Origin: Mucilaginibacter yixingensis
GTDB lineage: Bacteria > Bacteroidota > Bacteroidia > Sphingobacteriales > Sphingobacteriaceae
Assembly (NCBI RefSeq): GCF_041080815.1
Contig: NZ_CP160205.1
Location: forward strand, 2,232,001 to 2,296,000
DNA: 64,000 nucleotides
Direction: 5' to 3'
Below, piece after piece: positions 17,345-26,873 of the stretch (position 1 is the first letter of the stretch; each line of letters begins with the position of its first letter). The translations under genes and the position numbers were made by a program. The notes under the pieces are model-generated. The model made no database searches and was not told the origin of the DNA. It saw only the letters and a program-made list of their open reading frames with translations.

Positions 17345-17941
17345 CTAACTGATTACGCAGCGTTTCAAGGTCTGTACAATTACTGCAAGGTCTTTTGTAA
17401 AACTGCGCTGATTGATATAGGCCAGGCTCTGTTTAATTTTGAGTGGCATGATCTCCTTGATGTAGGTAGTCTCCGGATCTGGTGTGGCATTCAATAATTC
17501 ATTTTCGTTAAAGTGATTTATTGATGCACAATCTGTAATGCCTGGTTTTACGCTAAGGACTTTTGATTCTTCTGCCGAGTATAGGTTTACGTATTTTTCA
17601 ACTTCAGGGCGTGGGCCAACAAGGCTCATATCGCCTTTTAGTACATTAAGTAGTTGAGGTAGCTCATCAATTTTATACTTGCGCAGCCAATAACCAACTG
17701 CAGTGATTCTGCTATCGTGTTCGCCAACGGTAAGCTGGCCTGATTTTTCTGAATCAGTGCGCATCGTTCTAAACTTGTAAAGCAGGAACAAACGCTTGTT
17801 TTGACCCACACGCACTTGTTTAAAGAATACGCCACCAGGCGAGTCAATTGCAATTAAAATTGCAATAACTGGCAACACCGGCAGTAACACGATTAAGCAG
17901 CATAATGCAGCTGCAAAATCAAAAGTCCTTTTTAACAACAT
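17345..17941 (-). CDS. Small monotopic phosphoglycosyl transferase (initiating sugar transferase)
   Basis: This 198-residue protein matches PglC/WecP-like initiating enzymes: one N-terminal re-entrant hydrophobic helix (residues ~8-32) ending in a Ser-Pro-Gly, then the catalytic core with KFRTMRTDSE, the LRKYKIDELPQLLNVLKGDMSLVGPRPE blocks and KPGITDCASI. It transfers a phospho-sugar from a UDP-sugar to undecaprenyl phosphate, starting the repeat unit. Lacking the long N-terminal membrane domain of WbaP/WcaJ, it is of the short type. One base separates it from the DegT gene upstream, a layout typical of loci that start on an amino sugar such as bacillosamine or a relative. Confidence 0.92.
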   Translation of the reverse strand: MLLKRTFDFAAALCCLIVLLPVLPVIAILIAIDSPGGVFFKQVRVGQNKRLFLLYKFRTMRTDSEKSGQLTVGEHDSRITAVGYWLRKYKIDELPQLLNVLKGDMSLVGPRPEVEKYVNLYSAEESKVLSVKPGITDCASINHFNENELLNATPDPETTYIKEIMPLKIKQSLAYINQRSFTKDLAVIVQTLKRCVIS

Positions 17942-17942
17942 A

Positions 17943-19214
17943 TTATCGGGCGTTAACTAAAACAGGGACAGGTCTTCTTCTGGTAGCTTTTGGCCTGTTA
18001 GGATAGAACTGATGATCAATTGCATCAACAACCGCTTTAATAATAAAGTCGGTATACTTGTCTGTCAGCTGCGGATAGATTGGCAGTGAGATCTCGGTTG
18101 AATATTCCAGATAAGACATCGGGAAGTTGTTGATGTTGTATCCGAGGCACTTAAAATAAGTTAACAGCGGTAGCGGTATAAAGTGAACATTAACCGATAC
18201 GCCGTGCTTGGTTATATCGTCAATAATTAAATCGCGTTGCTGCTCTGTAACGTTCTTTATCCGCAGCGGAAAATAATGGTATGAAGATTCGCGATCGAAA
18301 TCAAAAAGCGGAGGCGCAATAAACCAATCTTTAGTGCTAAACGCGCGCATATATTTAAGCGCGATTGCTTTGCGCAACGGCAACAGCTTTTCTGAGTATT
18401 GTTTAATTTGCGCCAGGCCAATAGCGGCGCAGATATCGGGCATGTTTATCTTCAGTCCTTGAAATAAAATGTCATATCTCCAGCCTTGTCCCTGGTATTT
18501 GGCAAAAGCATCTTTGCTTTGGCCGTTAAGTGTATACATTTTCAGGTACCGGCGTTCTTCTTCTATAATAAAGCGGTCCGGCAGGTTGAGACAGATACAG
18601 CCGCCTTCTGCGGTAGTAATATTTTTTACGGCGTGGAACGAGTAGATAGCTACATCGCTCTTTAAAGCCGCTGGTTGTCCGTCTATGGTTGCGCCAAGTG
18701 AGTGAGCGGCATCTGCTATCAGCAGGATACGACCGAGTATACGCTGTTTATCAGATTCTGGCGTAAATTGTTTAATGATGGCCGGATCGCGTATAATGTT
18801 ATTTAACATATCATAGTTGCATGGCCAGCCGGCTATATCAACCGCCAAAATAGCTTTGGTTTTTGGGGTGATGGCTTTGATAATGGCATTGGGCGAAATA
18901 CAGAAGTCTTCTTCAATATCAACCATTACCGGGGTGGCGCCGCAATGCAGTACGCTCAATGCGGTGGCGCAATAGGTGTATGCAGGCACAATTACCTCAT
19001 CGCCGGGTTTAATACCAAACCATTTTAGCATTAAAATTGCGCCAGATGTCCATGAGTTTACACATATTGCCGCTTTTGAAGCCGTAAAGTTTTGCATCTC
19101 GTTTTCTAATGCGGCAACTTTTGGCCCGGTGGTAATCCATTTGGATTGCAAGGTATCTACAACCTCGTCAATTACCGCCTTATCTATATGGGGGGGAGCA
19201 AATGAGATTTTCAT
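17943..19214 (-). CDS. DegT/DnrJ/EryC1/StrS sugar aminotransferase
   Basis: The family signatures are complete: SKWITTGPKVAALENEM at the N-terminus, GDEVIVPAYTYCATALSVLHCGATPVMVDIE, the PLP-ring Asp in LIADAAHSLGA, and the Schiff-base lysine in SFHAVKNITTAEGGCI near residue 210. The frame is open to a TTG at 19226, but the ATG at 19214 (MKISFAPPHID) matches the family start and gives 423 residues. It makes a 4-amino or 3-amino sugar nucleotide from a keto-sugar, using glutamate. The substrate keto-sugar could come from the dehydratase at the left edge of the window. Confidence 0.92.
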   Translation of the reverse strand: MKISFAPPHIDKAVIDEVVDTLQSKWITTGPKVAALENEMQNFTASKAAICVNSWTSGAILMLKWFGIKPGDEVIVPAYTYCATALSVLHCGATPVMVDIEEDFCISPNAIIKAITPKTKAILAVDIAGWPCNYDMLNNIIRDPAIIKQFTPESDKQRILGRILLIADAAHSLGATIDGQPAALKSDVAIYSFHAVKNITTAEGGCICLNLPDRFIIEEERRYLKMYTLNGQSKDAFAKYQGQGWRYDILFQGLKINMPDICAAIGLAQIKQYSEKLLPLRKAIALKYMRAFSTKDWFIAPPLFDFDRESSYHYFPLRIKNVTEQQRDLIIDDITKHGVSVNVHFIPLPLLTYFKCLGYNINNFPMSYLEYSTEISLPIYPQLTDKYTDFIIKAVVDAIDHQFYPNRPKATRRRPVPVLVNAR

Positions 19215-19226
19215 TTTTTTAAACAA

Positions 19227-20003
19227 TTAGGGTTTATGATAAACTGGAACATAGATTTTAGCGCCTTGCCAAATTGATTTTATGAACTCGTAAAAGCACC
19301 TTTTATAGATCAGGTATTTTTCGGTAAGCATTTGCTCAAACCTATAAGGGTGGTAGCGCAATTTGTTTAGTGGAGTAAACGCTGTATGATGATTTTCAAT
19401 AAAGTGCTTTAGCTGCGTGAACGCCTCGTCTGAACATGTTTCCGGGTGGTAATTAAAGGTCCAGACGCCTTTCTCTCTTGTTTCTGCCTCATTCAGCTGA
19501 TTGGGCAGCCAGCCAAATCCCATGCGTTTGTAAGGAAAGGGTAGCAGCCCATCGCTAATGATTCTTATCCTGGTAACTCTTTTAAGTGCCTGCAGTGTGC
19601 TATGATCAAGCGAGTGCGCCGGCGCTACAAAGATTTTTACGTTTATACCTTCCTTATCAAACATGCTGGCCGAAGCAGCCAGTTTCTGGCTTTGAATGCT
19701 TAGTGGCAGCCCGGCAAACTCAGACCGTTTATTGAACTTAAACATTCCAGAGTCTTTGCTCACATAAACATGGTCAAGTCCGTGCATGCCCATGATGTAT
19801 CCTAGTGACTGTAGTCTTCTTAATAATCCCCAGTAATCTGAATTGTAAGGCCCGCAGCAGATTAACTTGGGATCTCTATTGGCCGGTATGGCGGCAATAA
19901 TTGGTTTAATACCGTACTGATCAAACAAATCAAAGAAACGGTTCCATTTTTCAAGGTTGCTGTAATGACATAAGTCGTCAAGCCTGATGATGTATTGAGC
20001 CAT
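19227..20003 (-). CDS. DUF2334-type polysaccharide deacetylase
   Basis: This 258-residue protein opens with IIRLDDLCHYSNLEKWNRFF, where the paired Asp residues stand for the metal/catalytic Asp of the carbohydrate esterase 4-like NodB fold. It continues with GIKPIIAAIPAN, GYIMGMHGLDHVY (metal-binding histidines), FVAPAHSLD and WTFNYHPETCSDE (late His). There is no signal peptide, so it probably acts in the cytosol on a lipid- or nucleotide-linked sugar, removing an N-acetyl group. It lies tightly between a GT4 and a DegT gene. A free amine made here could be the acceptor for the FemAB-like or GNAT enzymes of the locus (inference). Confidence 0.82.
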   Translation of the reverse strand: MAQYIIRLDDLCHYSNLEKWNRFFDLFDQYGIKPIIAAIPANRDPKLICCGPYNSDYWGLLRRLQSLGYIMGMHGLDHVYVSKDSGMFKFNKRSEFAGLPLSIQSQKLAASASMFDKEGINVKIFVAPAHSLDHSTLQALKRVTRIRIISDGLLPFPYKRMGFGWLPNQLNEAETREKGVWTFNYHPETCSDEAFTQLKHFIENHHTAFTPLNKLRYHPYRFEQMLTEKYLIYKRCFYEFIKSIWQGAKIYVPVYHKP

Positions 20004-20050
20004 GCTTAATGTAATAAGGTATTAGGTTGATTTAATTGATAAGCCGCTGC

Positions 20051-21166
20051 TTAATTCTGGAAGATAGTTTGCTCCCAGAGGCTGGTTATGTGGCCGGGGC
20101 TATTTGTATAGTTTATTTGAGTTGCATTAAACTGCAGCTCTTCTTTTAATGACTTGTTTGTTAAAATGTCATTCATACCGTTGGCCAATGCATCAAGTTT
20201 GTTTTGGGGAACAAGCAGGCCGTTTTGCCCATTCTTTATAATTTCGCGCGGACCGTAATCGCAATCAACAGCTACACATGCACAACCGAAACTCATAGCC
20301 TCAATCAGTGCGTTTGGATAACCTTCGTTTCTTGATGGCAGGACAAATACTTCTGCCTGAGCGTAGTAGTCTTGGATGTTGCTTTTGGCGCCGGTGAAAA
20401 ATACGCGTCCATATAAACCTAAACTGTTGCATTGCGCTTCAAGATCTTCTCTTTCTTCTCCATCGCCAACAATCAGCAGGTCAACGTCAGGGTTATGCAA
20501 AAGGGCAAAAGCGTCTATTAAAATGTCGAAGCCTTTTACTCTAACCAGGCGACCGACGCCCAGTACAAACTTTCGAGGGTGGACCGGTGTGGTGGTTGCT
20601 GTGGGAAACTGCGTTACCGCATTGGGTATTTGCTGCAAATTATCAAGCTTTCTGAACTGAGTGATGTTTGATAGACATTGGCCAACGTTGGCTGCACTAA
20701 CTACCACTGCGTTTGCTTTTCTGTAGAGATAGGCCAGCAGGCTTTTTTTCCAACCTGCACAGCTGCCTACAGACCGTTGCGGCGACGTGCGTTCTGAAAC
20801 GATGTACGGCGTATTGGTAATAAAACAGATTACCCCGGTCCATAAATTGGCTGACGTAATGAATGATATTACTTTGTATGGTTTTTCCATGATTATCAGC
20901 CGCATAAGTTTGTAAAAGGTTAGCCAGGCATAATAAAGCCTTGTGGACCGGCCTTCATAACGTTGTTTGATGAGGTAATGAACATCAACCCGTTCATCAA
21001 TGGGGTAGGCTGGTAGGGTATCATTTAGAGAAATGAGTACTATTTTGTAATGCCGCACCAGGTGATTGGCCAGGTTAATCATTACGCGTTCTGCACCGCC
21101 ATTGCCTAAAGTTGGGATCATAAAAAATAAACAGCGCCTGGTGGCAGGTTCGTGGTATCTGATCAT
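20051..21166 (-). CDS. Glycosyltransferase family 4
   Basis: This 371-residue GT-B protein has the N-terminal FMIPTLGNGGAERVMINLAN loop. Its C-terminal part has VLGVGRLVRVKGFDILIDAFA, LLIVGDGEEREDLEA and the EX7E donor motif LPSRNEGYPNALIEAMSFGCACV near residue 280. It resembles the GalNAc/PelF/WbnH-like enzymes often found in O-antigen loci. It is 14 bases downstream of the GT2 gene and shares the operon. It probably adds the second or third sugar of the repeat. Nothing suggests inactivation. Confidence 0.9.
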   Translation of the reverse strand: MIRYHEPATRRCLFFMIPTLGNGGAERVMINLANHLVRHYKIVLISLNDTLPAYPIDERVDVHYLIKQRYEGRSTRLYYAWLTFYKLMRLIIMEKPYKVISFITSANLWTGVICFITNTPYIVSERTSPQRSVGSCAGWKKSLLAYLYRKANAVVVSAANVGQCLSNITQFRKLDNLQQIPNAVTQFPTATTTPVHPRKFVLGVGRLVRVKGFDILIDAFALLHNPDVDLLIVGDGEEREDLEAQCNSLGLYGRVFFTGAKSNIQDYYAQAEVFVLPSRNEGYPNALIEAMSFGCACVAVDCDYGPREIIKNGQNGLLVPQNKLDALANGMNDILTNKSLKEELQFNATQINYTNSPGHITSLWEQTIFQN

Positions 21167-21180
21167 TGTTCATCCTCCTC

Positions 21181-22038
21181 TTAGGCTAGATATTTGATGG
21201 TTTGAAAGGCTTTTTTAAAGTCTTTGTTCATGATTTCAAAAAGCAGATACCGCCGCAGGTATAATAGCATTAGCTTTTTCTTATAGGCTTCAGGGTAAGT
21301 AAACAGCCTGATAATAAGGTTGAAGTCGCTAATCATCATTTTCAGGCGCACTTTATCATCTATCATGCTCCATATCCCACCGGGGTGGTTGCGGTAACAA
21401 CTCATTACCTCAGGCATTACATAGATTGACAGACCAGTATTGCGAGTAGCCCAGAGCTTAAAGAATTTATCGCCGGCGAAACAGCTGAGATACCAGGGCT
21501 CTGAGAAAATTTTATTTACGGCCGGGGTATTTCGGTACAAGATAGTGGCTGTTTTGGTTTCAACTTGTTTGCCAATCAGCAAATCAAGAAAACTGTATTT
21601 CAACGGCTTGGGGTCGGGCTCTACGTGTATGGTGTTGCCCTTAACATCAATAACCCGGGTATAATGGCAGCAAATAACATAGTTTGGGTTTCTTTTCAGA
21701 AAATCAACCTGCTTTTGCAGCTTGTCTGGATCGCTCCAGTAATCATCACCTTCGCACTTCGCTATATAGCTGCCTTTTGCTGCGCCTATACAGCGAATCA
21801 TGTTTTTATGACTGCCGGTGTTGGTTGCTGATGTTAAAAGCCTAATCTTCCCAGGGTGTTGCTCTATATAAGTATTGATAATCTCGCGGTTGTTATCAGT
21901 AGAGCAATCATCGCTAATTATAATTTCAAATAGGAAGTTGGTTTTCTGCATCAAAAAACCTTCAATAGCCTGTCTAATAAAATTTTCATGGTTGTAAGTA
22001 ATGCAGCAAACGCTTACTACTATAGGTTTAGGATCCAT
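21181..22038 (-). CDS. Glycosyltransferase family 2
   Basis: This 285-residue GT-A protein has the family start VSVCCITYNHENFIRQAIEG, the nucleotide-binding FEIIISDDCSTDNN and the metal-binding CEGDDYWSDPDKLQKQVDFL, all standard for inverting GT2 enzymes. A short amphipathic C-terminus follows with no membrane spans, so it is a cytosolic or peripheral enzyme. It lies 6 bases after the second DegT gene. It resembles EPS glycosyltransferases of the EpsE/WcaA sort, but the donor sugar cannot be named. Confidence 0.9.
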   Translation of the reverse strand: MDPKPIVVSVCCITYNHENFIRQAIEGFLMQKTNFLFEIIISDDCSTDNNREIINTYIEQHPGKIRLLTSATNTGSHKNMIRCIGAAKGSYIAKCEGDDYWSDPDKLQKQVDFLKRNPNYVICCHYTRVIDVKGNTIHVEPDPKPLKYSFLDLLIGKQVETKTATILYRNTPAVNKIFSEPWYLSCFAGDKFFKLWATRNTGLSIYVMPEVMSCYRNHPGGIWSMIDDKVRLKMMISDFNLIIRLFTYPEAYKKKLMLLYLRRYLLFEIMNKDFKKAFQTIKYLA

Positions 22039-22044
22039 GATAAA

Positions 22045-23214
22045 TCAATTTCTAACAGCTTTTTGATTTAGTTTTGATTTGATATGTGGAACTATTTCGC
22101 GGTTAAACGAATTTGTTGACGCTGCTTTAAGCTTACCAAACCGTTGTGTGCGTAGCAGTACTCTGCAAATCAAATCAAGCTCGGCAGTGGTAAGTGTATG
22201 GTAGAGTGGCAGGCAAAGTATCCGCGAAGCGATGGAATCACAAATTGGCATCGGTACCTGTTCTACATAAGGCAGCGATGACAAAGACGGGTAGAAGTAT
22301 CTCCTGCTGTAAATTTGCTCTAACTCAAGTGCCGCTTTACATTCAAGCATTAATTCTTCGGACGGAAAAATTACCGGGAAGTAAGCATAATTGTAATCGT
22401 CAGGATTTTCTATGTGTTGAAACTCAACATTGAAGCCTTTAAGGCGCAGTTTATATTGTTGATAGAGGTATTTGCGTCTTTGCAAAATCTTGTCTACGTA
22501 CTTTAAATTACAAAGCCCCATAGCGGCATGGAACTCGCTGTTTTTTGCGTTAATGCCTTGTTCTGAAAAGGTATCTATACCCGAATAACCAAAACTGCGC
22601 ATTAGCGCCATTTTTCTCAGCACATCGGGGTTCCTGGTAAATACCGCGCCGCCTTCAATGCTATGGTATAGTTTGGTAGAGTGGAAGCTTACGGTGCTAA
22701 CATCGCCATATTCAAAAATGGAATGTCCTTTGTATCTAACGCCAAAGGCATGTGCCGCGTCAAAAATTACTTTAAGCTTGTGTTTGTTTGCAATGGCTTG
22801 TATTGCGTAGATATTGCAGGGATTGCCAAACACATGTGTAGCCAAAATAGCAGTGGTGCGCGGTGTTATGGCCGCTTCAATCTTTTCTGGATCGATGTTG
22901 AGCGTATTGGGGTCAATATCAACAAAAACCGGTTTGCAGCTTTGCCAGGTAATAGCGCTGGTGGTAGCCACAAATGAGAATGGCGTGGTAATGATTTCTC
23001 CCTCCAAATCCAAAGCTTTAATGGCTATCTGTAACGCGATGGTGCCATTAGACACGTACAGAAGATACTTTAAATCAAGGTATTCTTTCAACTTAAGTTC
23101 CAGCGAGTTTACAAGCGGCCCGTTGTTAGTGAGCCATTGTCGCTGCCAAATACCCTTTACATAATCTCTAAAGTCTTTCTCGGCAGGGAGAAAGGGTTTG
23201 GTTACAGGTATCAT
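22045..23214 (-). CDS. DegT/DnrJ/EryC1/StrS sugar aminotransferase (second copy)
   Basis: The 389-residue protein begins MIPVTKPFLPAEKDFRDYV and continues with the family blocks QWLTNNGPLVNSLELKL, SNGTIALQIAIKAL, the PLP Asp in KVIFDAAHAFGV and the lysine in SFHSTKLYHSIEGGAV near residue 185. The N-terminal motif resembles VioA/FdtB-type dTDP- or UDP-sugar aminotransferases. Its ATG overlaps the wzx stop by 4 bases. It differs well from the DegT at 17943-19214, so the locus probably makes two different amino sugars or uses the enzymes on different carbons. Confidence 0.92.
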   Translation of the reverse strand: MIPVTKPFLPAEKDFRDYVKGIWQRQWLTNNGPLVNSLELKLKEYLDLKYLLYVSNGTIALQIAIKALDLEGEIITTPFSFVATTSAITWQSCKPVFVDIDPNTLNIDPEKIEAAITPRTTAILATHVFGNPCNIYAIQAIANKHKLKVIFDAAHAFGVRYKGHSIFEYGDVSTVSFHSTKLYHSIEGGAVFTRNPDVLRKMALMRSFGYSGIDTFSEQGINAKNSEFHAAMGLCNLKYVDKILQRRKYLYQQYKLRLKGFNVEFQHIENPDDYNYAYFPVIFPSEELMLECKAALELEQIYSRRYFYPSLSSLPYVEQVPMPICDSIASRILCLPLYHTLTTAELDLICRVLLRTQRFGKLKAASTNSFNREIVPHIKSKLNQKAVRN

Positions 23215-24650
23215 TTCTTTAAAATTAAGTGAGTAAAATCAGTTAGAGCGGCAGATTTACTGAAGAAATTGATGCCGCCATATAAAGCCACAAACAATAT
23301 GGTGGTTAGGCTTATCTGGATAAAAGAGTTGTCAATATGGTAGAAAAGCTGTGTAGTAATGAAGTGACATAACAGTCCGCAAAAGGCGGTGGTCATCATA
23401 ATTGGTAATACATCGCCTATCTGTTCTTTAACCGGGTAAGCTATCAGTCGGCCGGTGTAAAAGGAGTTAATGTAATAACCAATAAAGTTAAAAAGCAGTT
23501 GAAAATATAGCAGGCCGTATATGCCCCAGTTGATACTGATGATGATGCCGGTAATGCTGATAACCTTTTTTATCGTCTCTATTTTTAAATACAGAGCGGT
23601 TTCGCCAGTTACCTTTAATACGTTGAGGTTGTAGGAGTGGAGCGGATACATTACCCCGCTAATACAAAGCAGCCTGAAATAAGGTACCGCCGCTATCCAT
23701 TTATCTGTAAGCAATAAGTGAAACAGTGGGGTGGCAATCAGCGCCAGCAAAATCAGCGCAGGCGCGTTCCAGAACATTACCTGTTGCATCAGCTTTTTGT
23801 AAATCTGTTTTAGCTGAACTACATCCTCAGACACCTTGGCCAACAACGGATAGGTTGCTTTATTAATAGCTGCCGATATATTGCTGATGGGTAGCTGACT
23901 GATAGAGTCTGCCCGGCTATAGAGGCCGAGCTGGCCTGCCGAGAAAAATTTACCGATAATGATGAGATACAGATTTTGATAAGCAGTATCTATCAATCCG
24001 GAAGCAGTGATCTTATAGCCAAAATTAAAATGCTTTTTGAACGACTCTTTATCAAAAACCAGCAACGGGCGCCATGTTGAACAGATCCAGTGTAAGGCAG
24101 TTGAAGAGAAAGAGTTGGCAAGATACATAGCAGCAATACTCCAAACGCCAAAACCTTCGCGGGCCATCCAGATACCAACTATTCCGCCAATGATGGATGC
24201 CGGTATCTGGATGTTTGTTTGCTTTTTAAACTTCATCTCTTTAACAAGCAACGCGCTTTGGATGCCAAAAAAAGCGTTAGAGATGAAGATCAAACCGTAA
24301 ACCCGGGCCAGCGGCACCAGGATGGGTTGATGATAAAAGCGGGCAATTAGCGGTGCAGCCAAAAAGAAACCGAGATACAAAACAACACTGCCGATAAGGT
24401 TAAAATAAAATACAGTAGATAGTTCTCTGTCGGTTGCGTGGTTGGTGCGGATGAGTGATGATGTTAGTCCGCTATCCATCAGGCTGTTACCTATTGCCAC
24501 AAAAATGGAAAGCATGGCGATCAGGCCGAATTGAGCAGGATCGAGCAGCCTTGAGATGTAGATAGTGATGCAAAAGCTCACAATCTTAAGGCTAACTTGC
24601 TGCCAGAGCGACCATAAGATGCTGCTCACAGCGGTTTTCCGTAAGTCCAT
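23211..24650 (-). CDS. wzx: Wzx-type polysaccharide flippase (MOP superfamily, WzxC-like)
   Basis: This 479-residue, strongly hydrophobic protein with 12-14 predicted membrane helices starts SSILWSLWQQVSLKIVSFCI, the usual start of WzxC/MviN-like polysaccharide exporters. It holds the family's early ISRLLDPAQFGLIAMLSIFV and GLYSRADSISQLP segments. It sits between the sugar dehydrogenase and a DegT gene, and with the wzy candidate it completes the Wzx/Wzy set. It translocates the undecaprenyl-linked repeat unit to the outer leaflet of the inner membrane. Confidence 0.92.
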   Translation of the reverse strand: MDLRKTAVSSILWSLWQQVSLKIVSFCITIYISRLLDPAQFGLIAMLSIFVAIGNSLMDSGLTSSLIRTNHATDRELSTVFYFNLIGSVVLYLGFFLAAPLIARFYHQPILVPLARVYGLIFISNAFFGIQSALLVKEMKFKKQTNIQIPASIIGGIVGIWMAREGFGVWSIAAMYLANSFSSTALHWICSTWRPLLVFDKESFKKHFNFGYKITASGLIDTAYQNLYLIIIGKFFSAGQLGLYSRADSISQLPISNISAAINKATYPLLAKVSEDVVQLKQIYKKLMQQVMFWNAPALILLALIATPLFHLLLTDKWIAAVPYFRLLCISGVMYPLHSYNLNVLKVTGETALYLKIETIKKVISITGIIISINWGIYGLLYFQLLFNFIGYYINSFYTGRLIAYPVKEQIGDVLPIMMTTAFCGLLCHFITTQLFYHIDNSFIQISLTTILFVALYGGINFFSKSAALTDFTHLILKK

Positions 24651-24656
24651 TGGTTT

Positions 24657-25949
24657 TTAGAGTCTGGCGTCAACTACGTCGCTTGGTAGAAATGCTTTCA
24701 GGTCATAAAGCACAGTGTTTGGCTGGCACAAATTTTTGAGGTCGTATTTTTTAAACTCCTCATGCGCAACGGCTAATACAATGCCGTCATAAGTCCTTTT
24801 TTTAGATTCGCCGTTTTCGCAAACAATGCCGTAAGCGTTAAGTACCTGGTCTGAACTGGCCCAGGGGTCATGAACGTGAACCTTAACTTTAAATTCTTCC
24901 AGCTTTTTGATAATATCTATCACCCTGGTGTTGCGCACATCGGGGCAATTCTCTTTAAAAGTAAAGCCGAGTATCAATACCCTGGCGTTGGTGATGGTGG
25001 TGCCGCGGCAAACCATTTCTTTAATTAACTGGTTGGCCACATAAGCGCCCATAGAATCATTAATGCGACGGCCGGCCAGGATGATTTCGGGGTGATAGCC
25101 AACTTCTTGTGCCTTTTGAGCCAGGTAGTATGGGTCAACACCGATGCAGTGGCCGCCAACCAGACCCGGCTGGAAGTTTAAGAAGTTCCATTTGGTGCCT
25201 GCGGCTTTCAAAACCTCATGGGTATCAATGCCCAGTCTATTAAAGATCATTGCCAGCTCGTTTACAAAAGCGATGTTGATATCGCGCTGTGTGTTTTCAA
25301 TAACCTTGGCTGCTTCGGCTACCCTGATGCTGGACGCTTTGTAGGTGCCGGCTGTTATAATTGATGAGTAAAGATCGTCTATAATGTCGGCGGCTTCAGG
25401 GGTGGAGCCGGATGTTATTTTTCTGATGTGGGTAACCGTATGCGCTTTATCGCCCGGGTTGATGCGTTCTGGCGAGTAGCCGGCAAAGAAGTCTTTGTTC
25501 ATGCTCAGGCCAGATGCTTTTTCCAGGATAGGTACACATTCATCTTCAGTTACGCCAGGGTAAACGGTTGATTCATAGACAACAATATCTTTTGGTTTTA
25601 GATATTGGCCTACAATATTGCTGGCATTAACCAGCGGGCTAAGATCTGGGCGGTTATTCTTATCGACAGGTGTAGGGACGGTTACGATATAGATGTCGCA
25701 GGGTGCCAGGTTATCTGGGTCGCTGGTTAGCTGAAGGCCTGTAGCAGAGTCTGCAGGGTTGATAACCGACAGAAGCTCTTCTTTTGCAGTCTCTAAAGTT
25801 TCATCTTCTCCTGATTGGAGGTGTACTATCCGGTTGCGGTTAATGTCAAACCCCACAACCTTATATTTTTTGGCAAATTCTACTGCCAACGGCAAACCAA
25901 CATAACCAAGACCAATGATGCCAATCTTGTGTTTTCTTAAGTTTTTCAT
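24657..25949 (-). CDS. UDP-sugar 6-dehydrogenase (TviB/WbpA type)
   Basis: This 430-residue enzyme of the UDP-glucose/GDP-mannose dehydrogenase family begins [20 protein letters not shown] (NAD loop). It has [26 protein letters not shown], and the catalytic cysteine C268 in [14 protein letters not shown], ending with the UDP-binding domain ([20 protein letters not shown]). The segment [15 protein letters not shown] is typical of the UDP-N-acetylhexosamine dehydrogenases TviB/WbpA, which make UDP-GalNAcA or UDP-GlcNAcA. Its ATG overlaps the upxY stop by 4 bases. It should supply an N-acetylated uronic acid, making the polymer acidic. Confidence 0.9.
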   Translation of the reverse strand: MKNLRKHKIGIIGLGYVGLPLAVEFAKKYKVVGFDINRNRIVHLQSGEDETLETAKEELLSVINPADSATGLQLTSDPDNLAPCDIYIVTVPTPVDKNNRPDLSPLVNASNIVGQYLKPKDIVVYESTVYPGVTEDECVPILEKASGLSMNKDFFAGYSPERINPGDKAHTVTHIRKITSGSTPEAADIIDDLYSSIITAGTYKASSIRVAEAAKVIENTQRDINIAFVNELAMIFNRLGIDTHEVLKAAGTKWNFLNFQPGLVGGHCIGVDPYYLAQKAQEVGYHPEIILAGRRINDSMGAYVANQLIKEMVCRGTTITNARVLILGFTFKENCPDVRNTRVIDIIKKLEEFKVKVHVHDPWASSDQVLNAYGIVCENGESKKRTYDGIVLAVAHEEFKKYDLKNLCQPNTVLYDLKAFLPSDVVDARL

Positions 25950-26500
25950 AGTGCTGTGTGATTTTTTAAGTCGATGTTGTAAATAGGAACTTTGGTTACC
26001 AAGACGCAGTCTATGCTGTCTACCAGCATCAGGACGTATTTTCCGTCTATTCTGATTACGGTGCCGGATGTATCTTCCATCACGCCACTTTTAATTCTTA
26101 TTTGGTCGCCAATGCTGAAATTGGCAAGGTTTACCATTTCGGCATCTTTGTAATTTTCGAGGTATAATTTTAGGTCTTCAATAACACGGTCGCGTACAAC
26201 AGCGGGCCGACCCATATAGTTGATGTAGTTAAGCACACCTGCAATATTTAGCACTTTGCCTTGCTGGGCCTGGTTAACTCTCACAAACAAATAGCTGCTA
26301 AATACCGGAAGCTCCACTTTCTTTTTGCGGTCGGCCCACTGGCTGTAAACGGTTCTGAGCGGGCAGTAACACTCGATGCCTTGCTGGCACATTACCTCAT
26401 AAATACTTTTCTCCCATCTGGCTCTGGTATAAATTACCAGCCATCTTTTTTCGATTGGAGAAACAAAACGGGTTTTGGCGGTTGCAGTTCGAGTTTCCAT
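25946..26500 (-). CDS. upxY: UpxY-family transcription antiterminator (NusG paralogue)
   Basis: The NGN domain is visible as [20 protein letters not shown], then [20 protein letters not shown], and a final [14 protein letters not shown]-terminal KOW-like segment reads [22 protein letters not shown]. The frame extends to 26551, but METRTATAK at 26500 is the better start and gives 184 residues. UpxY proteins bind RNA polymerase at the 5' leader of their own capsule operon and prevent premature termination. Here it lies after wza-wzc, not first, and is preceded by the structured repeat leader at 26533-26860. It probably lets transcription run the remaining ~26 kb. Confidence 0.88.
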   Translation of the reverse strand: METRTATAKTRFVSPIEKRWLVIYTRARWEKSIYEVMCQQGIECYCPLRTVYSQWADRKKKVELPVFSSYLFVRVNQAQQGKVLNIAGVLNYINYMGRPAVVRDRVIEDLKLYLENYKDAEMVNLANFSIGDQIRIKSGVMEDTSGTVIRIDGKYVLMLVDSIDCVLVTKVPIYNIDLKNHTAL

Positions 26501-26532
26501 ATTGTTATTAATTAGGGTTAGGGACAATTGGA

Positions 26533-26860
26533 TGCGGCTTCGCCAACTCACTTACATCGTTCTTTTTTTAGAAGCCTTTTTAAAGGATGCTTTGCAGCTA
26601 AGTATTGCCGGTCTTTTATGGCTTCGCCAACTCACTTACAGGGTGAGGAGATCGGGTAGTATTTTTTGCCGGCTTTTACGGCTTCGCCAACTCACTTACA
26701 GGGCGAGGATGGCAAATAGTACATTTATTATGGTGCCGCCTTTGCGGCTTCGCTAACTCACTTATAGGGTGGGGTTGCGGATATAATTGGTCATTATATG
26801 GTGCCGCTTCTGCGGCTTCGCCAAACTCGCTTAAAGGACGAGGGGCGAATAGTGCGTTTC
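26533..26860 (-). repeat. Five-copy imperfect tandem repeat with paired hairpins in the leader between wzc and upxY
   Basis: The core GGCTTCGCCAACTCACTTA recurs at about 26536, 26620, 26680, 26746 and 26814, with irregular spacing of 60-84 bases. Copies 2-5 each contain two hairpins. Hairpin A is a GCCG(C/G)-type stem (26607-26622, 26668-26682, 26735-26748, 26803-26816). Hairpin B is a 5-base stem with a 7-base loop (26631-26647, 26691-26707, 26757-26773, 26826-26842). Stem B varies while mostly keeping pairing, including an A-T to G-C change. The first copy lacks the second half of hairpin B. No ORF of note covers the array. It lies in transcribed leader just upstream of upxY. Confidence 0.8.
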
Positions 26861-26873
26861 TTACATTAATACC

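Noticed and set aside
26533-26860. Short regularly placed repeats that could be taken for a CRISPR array
   Set aside because: Spacing is irregular (60-84 bases), the copies vary, spacers share sequence, each unit folds into two hairpins and no cas gene is near.
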